Shown piece after piece: positions 44,364 to 52,868 of a stretch of 64,000 nucleotides of DNA. The stretch is from positions 1 through 64,000 of the forward strand of contig NZ_JAGSXH010000024.1 of assembly GCF_018283645.1 (NCBI RefSeq), in the 5' to 3' direction. The notes below the pieces were generated by a model, which was not told the origin of the DNA, did no database searches, and saw only the letters and a program-made list of their open reading frames with translations. The position numbers and the translations under genes are program-made. The DNA comes from Actinocrinis puniceicyclus (GTDB lineage: Bacteria > Actinomycetota > Actinomycetes > Streptomycetales > Catenulisporaceae). Numbering within the stretch: the stretch's first letter is position 1; every line of letters begins with the position of its first letter.

Positions 44364-46319
44364 ATGACAGACCGAGCCGACGGCGATCCGGCCTGGCTCA
44401 GAGACTTCCCCTGGCTCGGCGGTATCGCGCCGCAGTGGGTGCAGCAGCAGCGTGAGCACTGGCTTCGCCGCCAGGAGGAAGAGCGGATGCTGCGCGAGAA
44501 GCAGCGCCGGCTGATGCAGCAGTGGGCTGAATACGACGCGCAGCAGCATGCTGTTCTGCAGGGGCACGTGGACGTGACGGCCACCGGCCGGCACGTCGCC
44601 ATCGCCGACCCGAACGCCCTGGCTCGCGACGCGGCCTCGCCCGCGGCGTCCGGCCGAGCCCTGGATCAGGGTACGAACTCTGTAACGAGCACGGGCACGC
44701 ACCGGACTGTTTCCAGTACCGGAACCCACCGGGCGGTCACGAGCACGGGCACGCACCGGGCGGTCACGAGCACCGGGACCCACCGCGCCGTCGGGTCCGA
44801 CGCGGTCAGCAGTACGGGAACGCATCGGGCGATCCCGCGCCAGGGGCGGGCGGACACGCAGACGGGAACGCTCGGGCCGCAGCGCGACGGGTACGTCGCC
44901 CCGCCGGACCGCTTCGCGATACCCGAGCGGCCCGGGCTGCCGCAGGTCTGGGTCGACCCGGCCAGAGCCTGGACCTACGCGCGGCCCGCGCTCTCCCGCC
45001 ACGCGCTGGCCGGGGTGCTGGTGCTGCTGGCCTTCGCCGGCGGCGCCGAGGTGATCTTCCTGTGGTGGCTGCAGACCCCGGCCTCCCGGCTCCAGCACCT
45101 GGCCGATGAATACATCATGGGCGCGCAGCTGACCGGTCTGCTCGGCGCGTACCTGCTGCTGATCGAGGTCGCGCTGATGGCGCGCATCCCGTGGCTGGAG
45201 CGGCGGATCGGCTCCTGGCTGGCCACGCTGCACCGCGGCCTGGGCGCGTACTTGATCATGCTGCTGGCCGCGCACACCGCCCTGGTCATCGTCGGCTATT
45301 CGATGAGCCTGCAGGCGCCGGCGAGCGTGGTGGTCAAGTCGATCTTCGCGACGTACCCGTACGTGCTCATGGCCACCGGCGGTTTCGCGCTGCTGATCGC
45401 GATCGGCGTCTCGTCGATCAAGCACTTCCGGCAGAAGCTCGGCTACGACCGCTGGCACAGCCTGCACCTGGTCGCCTACCCGGCCGCGGTCATGGCCTTC
45501 TTCCACCAGGTCTTCCTCGGCGCGCAGTTCACCCGCAACCAGGTCGCCAAGGACACGTGGATCGCCATGCACGTGGTGGTCGCGGCCGCGATCGTGCTCT
45601 ACCGCGTCTACGTCCCGTTGAACCGGACGCTCAAGTACCGGCTGCGCGTCGTCGGTGTCGTGGTCGAGTCGGCGGACACGATCTCGATCTACGTCGGCGG
45701 CGTCAACGTGGACCGGCTCGGCGCGCAGGCCGGCCAGTACTTCCGGTGGCGGTTCCTCGGCCGCGGGCTCTGGCACCAGACGCACCCCTTCTCGCTCTCC
45801 GCCGCGCCGACCAACGGGGTGTTGCGGTTGACGGTCAAGGGCGTCGGCAACTACACGCGCAGGCTCAAGCGGCGCATCCGCCCGGGCGTGCGTGTCGTCG
45901 CGGACGGGCCGTACGGCGCGTTCACCGCGGAGTTGCGCCGGCGCCAGCGGGTCCTGCTGATCGGCGGCGGCGTCGGCGTGACGCCGCTGCGCGCGATCGC
46001 GGAGGCGCTGGACGGCGGCCCGGGCGACGTGATGTTCCTGCAGCGCGCGTCGAGTGCGGCGGATCTGCTGATGGTGGACGAGCTGGAGAAGATGGACGCC
46101 GAGGGACGGCTCATGTACGTCCCGGTGCTCGGCAAGCGCGGCAAGACCCCGCGTCAGGACCCGATGGCGCCGCACCGGCTGCGCGAGATCGTGGGCGATC
46201 TGGACGAGCGCGAGGTGTTCATCTGCGGCTCGCCGTCGATGGCGCGCTCGACGATCAAGAACCTGCGTAAGGCCGGGGTGCCGTGGCGGCGCATCCACAC
46301 CGAGCTGTTCGACTTCTGA
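44364..46319 (+). CDS. Ferric-reductase-like transmembrane flavoprotein with N-terminal STGTHR repeat
   Basis: 651 residues from ATG 44364 (ACGGAGTCC upstream). Residues 1-105 are charged and coiled-coil-like (WVQQQREHWLRRQEEERMLREKQRRL). Residues about 105-160 carry five copies of a nine-residue repeat with the core STGTHR. Six transmembrane helices follow (about 210-420) with the haem-binding His residues of the ferric-reductase fold (LHRGLGAYLIMLLAAHTALV; WHSLHLVAYPAAVMAFFHQVF). The FAD/NAD(P)H-binding half is at about 430-651 (GQYFRWRF, HPFSLSA, GGGVGVTPLRAIAEAL, FICGSPSM). It passes electrons from NAD(P)H across the membrane via two haems. The acceptor (iron, copper or oxygen) is not readable. 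Confidence 0.9.
   Translation: MTDRADGDPAWLRDFPWLGGIAPQWVQQQREHWLRRQEEERMLREKQRRLMQQWAEYDAQQHAVLQGHVDVTATGRHVAIADPNALARDAASPAASGRALDQGTNSVTSTGTHRTVSSTGTHRAVTSTGTHRAVTSTGTHRAVGSDAVSSTGTHRAIPRQGRADTQTGTLGPQRDGYVAPPDRFAIPERPGLPQVWVDPARAWTYARPALSRHALAGVLVLLAFAGGAEVIFLWWLQTPASRLQHLADEYIMGAQLTGLLGAYLLLIEVALMARIPWLERRIGSWLATLHRGLGAYLIMLLAAHTALVIVGYSMSLQAPASVVVKSIFATYPYVLMATGGFALLIAIGVSSIKHFRQKLGYDRWHSLHLVAYPAAVMAFFHQVFLGAQFTRNQVAKDTWIAMHVVVAAAIVLYRVYVPLNRTLKYRLRVVGVVVESADTISIYVGGVNVDRLGAQAGQYFRWRFLGRGLWHQTHPFSLSAAPTNGVLRLTVKGVGNYTRRLKRRIRPGVRVVADGPYGAFTAELRRRQRVLLIGGGVGVTPLRAIAEALDGGPGDVMFLQRASSAADLLMVDELEKMDAEGRLMYVPVLGKRGKTPRQDPMAPHRLREIVGDLDEREVFICGSPSMARSTIKNLRKAGVPWRRIHTELFDF
44681..44835 (+). 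repeat. 27-nt coding repeat (STGTHR motif, five copies)
   Basis: Units of nine codons, consensus V-[TS]-S-T-G-T-H-R-[AT], four in a row plus a fifth after a short gap (GSDA). The protein motif is perfectly kept while the DNA varies at third positions (acgggcacg versus accgggacc), which means selection on the peptide rather than recent slippage. Confidence 0.85.
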
Positions 46320-46342
46320 TCCGCCCGGTCGCGCCGCACCGC

Positions 46343-46391
46343 GTTGAGCGAAGGGGAGAGGTAGCCCGGCTACCTCTCCCCTTCGCTCAAC
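46343..46391. terminator. 49-nt perfect hairpin, bidirectional terminator
   Basis: A 23-bp stem without mismatch (left arm 46343-46365, right arm 46369-46391) and a 3-nt CCG loop, in the 111-bp gap between two convergent genes. The stem is purine-rich on one side (AAGGGGAGAGG). Best read as a shared terminator. Confidence 0.85.
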
Positions 46392-46430
46392 TCAGGCATC
46401 GAGCAGTCGTCCGCCGCGGCCCTCCTGCGG

Positions 46431-48671
46431 CTACCCTTGCCGCAGTAACTCGATCACGAACGACTGGCCCGGCTTGTCGACCAGCCGCGGCGCCTCGACC
46501 CCGATCGTCGTCAGCACCCTGCCGGGTAGCACCGCCGGTTGTCCGCCGGCCGCCCACTGCGGCCAGGTCTGCGGCGCGGCCGAGACCACGGGCAGCACGG
46601 TCAGCTCGTAGTCGGCGTCCTCGTCCAGTCCGGGAAAGCGCAGCGCCGCGCCGTGCTCGAAGGCCGAGGTCTCCAGTTGTACGTACGCGAACAGCGCGTG
46701 TTCCCGGCCGGGCGCGACCACTCCGTGCAGCCACGCGGCCGGATCCGGGTGGTCCGCGCGCACCACCTCGCCGGAGTGCAGCAGCGGGCGCAGCCGCTTG
46801 TACTCGGCGATCCACTGCGCGAGCTGTTCCAGGTCGCGCTCGTCCCAGCCGGTGATGTCCGACTCGATTCCGGCGTGCCCGAACAGCGCGGTCGCGGCCC
46901 GGAAGGACAGGTCGGTGGCCCGCGCGCTCACGTGCGCGGGGGAGGAGCCGACGTGCGCGCCGATCAGCTCGTAGGGAATCAGCAGGCTGGTCCAGCGCTG
47001 GATCGACTGCCGCTCGATCGGGTCGATGTTGTCCGAGCCCCACACCCGGTCGGTGCGTTCCAGGACGCCGAGGTCGACCCGCGCGCCGCCCGAGGAGCAG
47101 GACTCGATCTCAAGACCCGGGTTGCGCGCGCGAAGTTCGTCGAGCAGTCGGTAGACGGCGAGCGTCTGCGCGTGCACGCCCGGGGTGCCGTCGTGCAGCG
47201 GCTCGGCGATGTCCCGGTTGTGGTCCCACTTGATGTAGTCGATCCGGTATTCGCCCACCAGCGAGTCGAGCCGCTCCAGCAGGTAGCCGAACGCCTCGGG
47301 GCGCGCCACGTCGAGCACCTGCTGGTTGCGCTGTTCGGCCGGCAGGCGCGCCGGATCGGCCAGGAACCAGTCGGGGTGTGCCCGTGCCAGGTCCGAATCC
47401 GGGTTCACCATCTCCGGTTCGAACCAGAGCCCGAACTGCATGCCGTGCTTGCGCACCCGCTCCACGAGCGGGTGCAGGCCGCCGGGCCACACCGTCTCGT
47501 CCACGTACCAGTCGCCGAGCCCCGCGTCGTCGGTGCGCCGGTGCCGGAACCAGCCGTCGTCCACAACGAAGCGTTCGACGCCGATCGCCGCGGCCTTGTC
47601 GGCCAGGTCGAGCAGCCGGTCGAGCGTGTGGTCGAAATAGACCGCCTCCCAGATGTTCAGGGTGACGGGGCGCGGCGTGGCCGGGTGGTGTGAACGGCCG
47701 CGCAGCATCCGGTGCAGCCGCGCGCTCAGTTCGTCCAGCCCGCTCTCGCCGGACGCGAAGTACACCCACGGGCTCTGATACGACTGCCCGGTGCGCAGCC
47801 TGATCTCACCGGGTTCGAGCAGTTCACCGCCGCCGAGCACGGCTCGGCCGTCGGCGAGCCGTTCCACGTACTGCACGTGGTTTCCGCTCCAGGCGGTGTG
47901 CACCGCCCACACCTGGCCGCTGCGGAAAGCGAAGCCGGCGCTCCCGGCGATCAGCGGCCCGGCGTCGAAGCCGGTGCGCCCGCGCCGGTTCTCGCGCACC
48001 CACGCGCCCTGCCGCAGTGCGGCGCGCTGCGGCGAGCGCTCGCGGGACCAGCGGCCGGCGAAGTCGAGTATCTCGACGGCCTGCGCCGGCACCGGCATCA
48101 GCGCGGCGAGCCGGTCGAGCGTATAAGGGGTCTGCGCCGTGTTGGTCAGCGTGTGGCGAACGCGCAGCACGCCCTGCGCGGTCAACTCCAGTTCGCTGTC
48201 CAACGCGAGCCCGGCCTGCGGGTCCGCGGCCCGTACGACGATCTTCCCGCCCGCGCCGGGGCCGGCGTCCGCGCCGGCGCCGGCAGCAGGCGGTTGTGCG
48301 GCCAGTGGTTCGGTGAGCTCGAACCGTGTCGGCCGCCAGGTGCCGTCGCGGTGCCCGCTCAGCGCGGGCCGGCCGAACCAGCCTTCGCCCTGCGAGGGGA
48401 TCAGCGGGCGCGGCGGTCCCGGCGGGCGCAGCGCGAGGAGCGCCGCCGTGCCCTGCGACGAGCCCGGATCCGCGCCCCAGTGCAGTACCTCGGGCAGCCC
48501 GGGGCCCCGTGCGTCGAGCACGAGGCTCGCTCCGGCCGCGCTCAGCGCGATCAACCCGGTCGCGGCCGCGACCGTCCCGGCCTGGTCTGCTTCGTTCCCG
48601 GCGCTCTCGTTCCCGGCGCTCTCGATCCCGGCGCTGTCAATCACAGGGCTCTCAATTCCAACATTTGTCAA
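46431..48671 (-). CDS. GH36 alpha-galactosidase
   Basis: 746 residues from TTG 48671; the N-terminal repeats (GIESAGNESAGNE) and a later GTG make the exact start uncertain. It has an N-terminal beta supersandwich, a central TIM barrel and a C-terminal beta domain, as in GH36. Nucleophile Asp483 in YIKWDHNRD; acid/base in WGSDNIDPIERQS (Asp547 or Asp550); further marks FVVDDGWF and GLWFEPEMVNPDSDL. No signal peptide, so intracellular: it would cleave alpha-1,6-galactosides such as melibiose or raffinose after uptake. It ends at the shared 49-nt hairpin. Confidence 0.93.
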   Translation of the reverse strand: MTNVGIESPVIDSAGIESAGNESAGNEADQAGTVAAATGLIALSAAGASLVLDARGPGLPEVLHWGADPGSSQGTAALLALRPPGPPRPLIPSQGEGWFGRPALSGHRDGTWRPTRFELTEPLAAQPPAAGAGADAGPGAGGKIVVRAADPQAGLALDSELELTAQGVLRVRHTLTNTAQTPYTLDRLAALMPVPAQAVEILDFAGRWSRERSPQRAALRQGAWVRENRRGRTGFDAGPLIAGSAGFAFRSGQVWAVHTAWSGNHVQYVERLADGRAVLGGGELLEPGEIRLRTGQSYQSPWVYFASGESGLDELSARLHRMLRGRSHHPATPRPVTLNIWEAVYFDHTLDRLLDLADKAAAIGVERFVVDDGWFRHRRTDDAGLGDWYVDETVWPGGLHPLVERVRKHGMQFGLWFEPEMVNPDSDLARAHPDWFLADPARLPAEQRNQQVLDVARPEAFGYLLERLDSLVGEYRIDYIKWDHNRDIAEPLHDGTPGVHAQTLAVYRLLDELRARNPGLEIESCSSGGARVDLGVLERTDRVWGSDNIDPIERQSIQRWTSLLIPYELIGAHVGSSPAHVSARATDLSFRAATALFGHAGIESDITGWDERDLEQLAQWIAEYKRLRPLLHSGEVVRADHPDPAAWLHGVVAPGREHALFAYVQLETSAFEHGAALRFPGLDEDADYELTVLPVVSAAPQTWPQWAAGGQPAVLPGRVLTTIGVEAPRLVDKPGQSFVIELLRQG

Positions 48672-48752
48672 CGTAAACCGACGAGTTCATCCTAGAGACC
48701 GCGCAGAACGCGACGCAACGCCTTGCCGCGCCTGGTCGGAACGAGGCTCGTC

Positions 48753-48797
48753 GCCGCTTCAGCCGCTTCAGCCGCTTCAGCCGCTTCAGCCGCTACC
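48753..48797. repeat. 9-bp tandem repeat downstream of the WXG-like gene
   Basis: GCCGCTTCA occurs four times perfectly (48753-48788) followed by one degenerate copy. It lies between two minus-strand genes, 46 bp past the stop at 48843. In the other strand it would encode a Glu-Ala-Ala run (AAEAAEAAEAA) in an 80-codon frame that overlaps the end of the WXG-like gene. Confidence 0.8.
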
Positions 48798-48842
48798 GGC
48801 GCCACGGCGGCCGTCCGCCACCGCGCTGTCGGAGCGTGGACT

Positions 48843-49577
48843 TCAGTCGCCGAAGCGGACCCCCGCGACGTTCGCCGCGAAGGTCTCGGCGTGCCCGGCG
48901 ACCGCGTCAGCGTGTCCCTGTAGTGCGGTCGCATGCGACGCCAGCGCCTCGGGCATGATGCTGAAGCTCGCGCCGACCGAGCCGCCGCCGCCCGCGGACA
49001 CCCCCAGCGCGCCTTCCAGGCCCTTGAACACCAGGCCGCCCAGGGCCCGCTCGACGACCTGCTCGAGCGGGCCGACCGCCGCTTCGATCACCTGGCCGAT
49101 GATCTGCTGCTCCAACTGCTGGATGAGGGCGTTGATCAGCTTCTTGCCGGCTTCGATCACCAGCGCCTCGGCCGCTTCGGCGGCGCCGAAGGTGAGCACG
49201 GCCGCGGCCTGGTCGGCGACGAAGGATGCGACGAGGGCGACCAGTTCCGCGATCGCCGCGACCTTCGCCGCCACGATCGCGTCCGCCGCCACGTCAAGCG
49301 CGGTGGCCACCACGTGGCAGGATTCGACCAGTTCCTTCATGTGGTCGTTCGACATGCGCGCCCAGGTCTCGACCAGCTGCTCGTAGGAGTTGCCGGTGTA
49401 GGCCGAGCTCATCTGCTGGATCGTCGAGGTCGCGGCCTGGTGCGTGCTGTCCAGGTTGGTCGCGAAGTCGCGCACGTGGCCGGCGAAGGCCCGCACCTGG
49501 TCCTCGTCGACGTTCGGCCACTGCACGCCGATCAGGTTGAGGAACCATACGACCTCGCCGGGCAGTTCGATGCTCAT
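48843..49577 (-). CDS. Orphan WXG100-like/CpnT-type type VII toxin-delivery domain
   Basis: 244 residues. N-terminus MSIELPGEVVWFLNLIGVQWPNVDEDQVRAFA is typical of the N-terminal domain of CpnT-like proteins and other actinobacterial polymorphic toxins exported by type VII systems. Long helices follow with YTGNSYEQLVETWARM in place of a WXG turn, then an Ala-rich region and a Gly-rich hinge (SAGGGGS, about 201-207). Normal toxins continue with a C-terminal enzyme domain; here the frame ends at residue 244 with no toxin. It may be a delivery partner, immunity decoy or a remnant after toxin loss. Confidence 0.82.
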   Translation of the reverse strand: MSIELPGEVVWFLNLIGVQWPNVDEDQVRAFAGHVRDFATNLDSTHQAATSTIQQMSSAYTGNSYEQLVETWARMSNDHMKELVESCHVVATALDVAADAIVAAKVAAIAELVALVASFVADQAAAVLTFGAAEAAEALVIEAGKKLINALIQQLEQQIIGQVIEAAVGPLEQVVERALGGLVFKGLEGALGVSAGGGGSVGASFSIMPEALASHATALQGHADAVAGHAETFAANVAGVRFGD

Positions 49578-49797
49578 TCCGATGCCCCGTCCCCTCGTCC
49601 GAAAGCTTCAGCTGGTGAGTCTTCCAGAGCCGGTGAACCAGTGTCCAGACAACCTGCACGCCGGCCGCGGGCGAAGCGGCCGCCGCACCCGGGCGAAGCG
49701 GCGGGACGCGGCGGGACGCGGCGCCACATGAAACGCCGTCGCTTGGGTAACAGATGCCGTCCCGACGCAGGCCGGGTACCGGAGCCAGGAGGTAGCA

Positions 49798-49980
49798 ATG
49801 CCCTACGCCCGCAGCTATCCACATCGCAGAAGGCTGTTCGCGAGTCACCACTACCGTCGCCGGAACAGTCGTAGATATAGCCGCCGATACAGTCGCCGGG
49901 GTGGTCTTTCGCGAGACTTGACGCTGCTGCTCCTCGCGGCTGTTGTGCTCTTCGTGATCGCCCTGATGTCCGGGCACTGA
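49798..49980 (+). CDS. Small basic membrane peptide
   Basis: 60 residues with a strong ribosome site (CCAGGAGGTAGCA then ATG). The first 40 are Arg/Tyr/Ser-rich with a repeated RRYSRRYSRR; the rest is one transmembrane helix (DLTLLLLAAVVLFVIALMSGH). Codon use in the first half is less GC-rich at third positions than in its neighbours. No family recognised. Possible roles: membrane-acting peptide, small toxin or nucleic-acid-binding anchor. Confidence 0.6.
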   Translation: MPYARSYPHRRRLFASHHYRRRNSRRYSRRYSRRGGLSRDLTLLLLAAVVLFVIALMSGH

Positions 49981-50093
49981 TTCAGGAAGCGTGTCGGCGT
50001 CAGCAGGCACCCGACCCGCACCAGCATCAGCACAGCAGGCGTGGTCATGTCGTGGCGCATCCACCCGCTCCGGTTCGGCGAACGTAAACGGAT

Positions 50094-50357
50094 TCAGCCG
50101 TCTGCGACATCGCCGTCCAACCGCCGCGCGCGGGCCAGCGCGACCTCGGCTTTCACCGTCTCGGTCGTGATACGCAGACCGTCCACCGTGCGTTGCAGGG
50201 CTCTCATATGGCCGGTAAGCCTGGCCTCATACTCCCTCACGACGCGCAGTTGGCCGTTGGTACCGCGTTCGCTGACCGGGCTGCCGGGTGCGAGCCTGCC
50301 GAGTAGGTCGCCGCTCGGCCCGCACCGGGTGCGAGCGAAGCCGGGCGCGTCGAGCAC
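50094..50357 (-). CDS. Small coiled-coil hypothetical protein
   Basis: 87 residues, GTG start, 19 bp downstream of the DUF262 gene in the same direction. Residues about 36-80 form a helix (LRVVREYEARLTGHMRALQRTVDGLRITTETVKAEVALARARRL) suited to a coiled coil. The ribosome site is weak. If real it is probably co-transcribed with the DUF262 gene. No family recognised. Confidence 0.4.
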   Translation of the reverse strand: MLDAPGFARTRCGPSGDLLGRLAPGSPVSERGTNGQLRVVREYEARLTGHMRALQRTVDGLRITTETVKAEVALARARRLDGDVADG

Positions 50358-50376
50358 GTCACGGTTTCCCGACAGT

Positions 50377-52167
50377 TCAGAGTTGGTCGAAGTAGGAGCG
50401 GATGACGTCGGCGATCAGCTTTCGGCGCTCTGCCAGGAACTGCGGGTACGTGCTTGCGCTGACCGTGCCGAGCGTCGCCGGGATGGCGTTCTCGATCAGG
50501 TTGCGCTCGAGGTCCGCAGCGTCCGTGATCTGTCCGAGGGTGAGATGGCCCGACTCGATCTGAGCGGCCACGTCGGCCATGTACTGAGTCGGAGGCTTGT
50601 TGCCGATGCTGATGTTGATCGACGTCTCGGTCAGTGCGAGATTGGCGACCTGGTTGTAGTCGGCCCGGTCCGGAAAGCCGTTCTTCCGCAGGTAGTCCTT
50701 CGGGACGATGTGGTGGATGTCCCCGGAATGTTCGTGCATGGCGGCCACGGTGATGCTCCTGGAGAGGAATCCGCGCACTTTGGTGGCGACCTGCGCGGCG
50801 AGGAACGTCTGAAAGTACGGGCTGGCGTTGCTGGTGGTCTCAAGAGCCGCCGGTAGCGCGACGTCCCAGAACCCGTCGGTCAGGTCCGATTCCTCGATCT
50901 GTTTCAGATAGGCGGCGGCGCCCACTGATCCGATCCGCCGGATGTCCTGCTCCCAGGTCGACTCGAAGCTTCCGGAGTGCCGTCCGGTCAGCATCGACAT
51001 CACGAACCAGCGCCGGACGATGTGCTGGCGGTCGCCCTCCGAGAGTGTGTTGTCCGCGCGCAGACGCAGGTAAAGCGCGTAAGCGAAGTTGAGGGCGTTC
51101 TTGGAACCGATCATGTCGGCGGTGATGAAGCCGGCCGACTTGATGATCATGATGAAGTTCTCGAACTGGTACTTCTTCACGATCTCGAGCAGCGCGGATT
51201 CGAGCTTGCCGTAGGCGTCCGGGATCCGGGCTTCGTCGACCTTGCGGGTCTCGGGGTCCCTGCCGGACAGTTCACTGACGATCGAGGACGCCTTGCCTCG
51301 GCTGAAGCCAAGAAGCCCGGCGACGCGGATGATGTCGCTGAATGCGGGATCGTACAGATCCTCGGCGTCGTCCTTCAGCCACGCGATGGCCTTCAGGTAC
51401 GTCGTGGCTGCGAACTCGGCGTCGTTCTCCTGGATGTCGGAGTAAGCGTGTGGAGCGACGGCCAGATGACAGAAGTAGTCGATGAGCTTACGCAGGTTGC
51501 GGCCGCGTTCGCCGTAGGTCGCGATCTTGCTCATGGCGAAATCGGCGCTGCTCAGTGGCACGCCCTTGGAGTTGATGCGGATGAAGATCTCGGCGACTGT
51601 TTCGACGTCGAGGTCGCCGTTGAGCGAGATGATGCCGATCTGCGCGTTCTTGATGCTTACCAGACGAGTGATGTTGGTCTCGACCGCCACGCGGTCGACG
51701 TGCGAGTTGGCCTCGAAGTAGGCCCTGACGAAACCGAAGATCGCGGTCGTGTTGAACAGTTCACTGATATCGGAGATCCACTCCGGGTTCTTGGCGATCA
51801 CCGGAGTCAGTGTCGCGAACTGCTCGGTGACGGGGTTGAACGCGATGATGATGCGCACTGACTTGTAGCGCTTGTTGACGACCTTCAGACCGGCTACCGC
51901 GGCGCGAAGCGCGGTGATGCGCTGCTGGCCGTCGATCAGGATCTGCTGATGCGCCGCGACCTGGCCCCCTTTGAGGTGTGCTCCGACGGACTGCCACGTG
52001 ATCAGGTAGCCGACCGGATAGCCTTTGTACAGCGAGTCCATGAGGTCGCGAACCTTGATGCTGTCCCACACGAAGGGACGCTGAAGCTCGGGGATGGCGA
52101 TCCTGTCGTCTTTGACATCTGCCAAAAGACTCTCGACGGCCTTCTGCGTCACGTCGTACTTCGCCAT
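50377..52167 (-). CDS. DUF262-DUF1524 (GmrSD-like) nuclease candidate
   Basis: 596 residues from ATG 52167 (AACGAGGAGAGC upstream). DUF262 (about 12-220): IPELQRPFVWD, the nucleotide-binding LIDGQQRITAL (DGQQR 79-83) and FIRINSKGVPLSSADF. DUF1524 (about 440-596): HNH-type DIHHIVPKDYLRKNG (His485-His486) and DYNQVANLALTETSINISIGNKPP. In GmrSD this pair restricts phage DNA with modified bases; single-chain forms occur in defence islands (SspE, BrxU and relatives). All visible key residues are kept, so it is likely active. Codon use and composition are less GC-rich than its neighbours, fitting transfer. Confidence 0.88.
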   Translation of the reverse strand: MAKYDVTQKAVESLLADVKDDRIAIPELQRPFVWDSIKVRDLMDSLYKGYPVGYLITWQSVGAHLKGGQVAAHQQILIDGQQRITALRAAVAGLKVVNKRYKSVRIIIAFNPVTEQFATLTPVIAKNPEWISDISELFNTTAIFGFVRAYFEANSHVDRVAVETNITRLVSIKNAQIGIISLNGDLDVETVAEIFIRINSKGVPLSSADFAMSKIATYGERGRNLRKLIDYFCHLAVAPHAYSDIQENDAEFAATTYLKAIAWLKDDAEDLYDPAFSDIIRVAGLLGFSRGKASSIVSELSGRDPETRKVDEARIPDAYGKLESALLEIVKKYQFENFIMIIKSAGFITADMIGSKNALNFAYALYLRLRADNTLSEGDRQHIVRRWFVMSMLTGRHSGSFESTWEQDIRRIGSVGAAAYLKQIEESDLTDGFWDVALPAALETTSNASPYFQTFLAAQVATKVRGFLSRSITVAAMHEHSGDIHHIVPKDYLRKNGFPDRADYNQVANLALTETSINISIGNKPPTQYMADVAAQIESGHLTLGQITDAADLERNLIENAIPATLGTVSASTYPQFLAERRKLIADVIRSYFDQL

Positions 52168-52506
52168 GCTCTCCTCGTTCCTTACTCGACAACGGGCCGC
52201 AGCGGCCGCGATGAGTCGCCTGCGACGCCGTACTTCGTCGTGGTCGTGCTCGTCGGAAGGGATCTCGAAGACTCGCGGAGACTCCGTCTCGGTGTCCTCG
52301 GCCGGAACTTCGATCCGAATCAACATTCGTACCACGAGCCCTCATGGCAGAACCGCGATGAACGCCGCCCTACGGGTGCTCACGCGGCAGTGTCCCACCG
52401 TTTGCGTGTCGAGAAGCCGCGCATGCGAAAGCTTTGAGGCGAAGACGGTTACCCCGAGCTATACGAGCAGCCCAGGATTCCAGGTGTGCCCGATAGGCTG
52501 GTGAGC
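52168..52506. other. Divergent region between the DUF262 gene and a small gene
   Basis: 339 bp. The DUF262 frame stays open to 52335, but the strong ribosome site at 52167 argues that this is not translated. No palindrome or RNA seen. Confidence 0.45.
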
Positions 52507-52776
52507 ATGGTGCAGGACGAGCCGGCCGTGCGGTATTTCGCCCTTATCAGTGACGGCGGAACGGCCGATGACGCGACTGGACTCGTGCGCCGTACCCACA
52601 CCCGTCCGGTACCGACCGACGAGGCCATTGGCAACGATCTCGACTGGCACCCGACCGAGTACTTGTACCTCTACTGGTTGGGGCACAACGACCAGGCCCA
52701 CGTCGAGGTCAGCGCCGAGTTCGCCGCCCAATTGGTCCAGCGCTGGCGCGCGAAGGCAGCCGAACACCGCAGCTGA
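52507..52776 (+). CDS. Small conserved-looking hypothetical protein
   Basis: 89 residues from ATG 52507; an in-frame ATG-like start at 52486 is possible. Compact alpha/beta protein with RYFALISDGGTADDATGLVRRTH and WHPTEYLYLYWLGHNDQAHVEVS. Such small proteins are seen in actinobacteria; no function known to me. A hairpin follows. Confidence 0.65.
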   Translation: MVQDEPAVRYFALISDGGTADDATGLVRRTHTRPVPTDEAIGNDLDWHPTEYLYLYWLGHNDQAHVEVSAEFAAQLVQRWRAKAAEHRS

Positions 52777-52785
52777 CCTGGCGAA

Positions 52786-52817
52786 CCGGGCGCCTTCCCG
52801 ACGGGGAAGACGCCCGG
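52786..52817. terminator. Bidirectional terminator
   Basis: CCGGGCG-C-CTTCCC pairs with GGGAAG-A-CGCCCGG (one mismatch) around GACG, in the 92-bp gap between convergent genes. Confidence 0.7.
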
Positions 52818-52868
52818 CCCCTGTTGACTCACACGCTCCGCGGCGCGTTCAACTGCGCAGCACCTGCG

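Noticed and set aside
41091-46298. A 1,735-codon open frame on the minus strand opposite the cellulase and ferric-reductase genes
   Set aside because: It is antisense to two clearly conserved proteins, is Arg/Val/Gly/His-rich in the manner of high-GC shadow frames, and has no domain motif.
48753-48797. CRISPR array
   Set aside because: Repeat units are 9 bp and directly tandem with no spacers, and no cas genes are present.
48692-48934. An 80-codon minus frame with Glu-Ala-Ala repeats
   Set aside because: It overlaps the end of the WXG-like gene and lacks a ribosome site; kept only as a repeat and frameshift idea.
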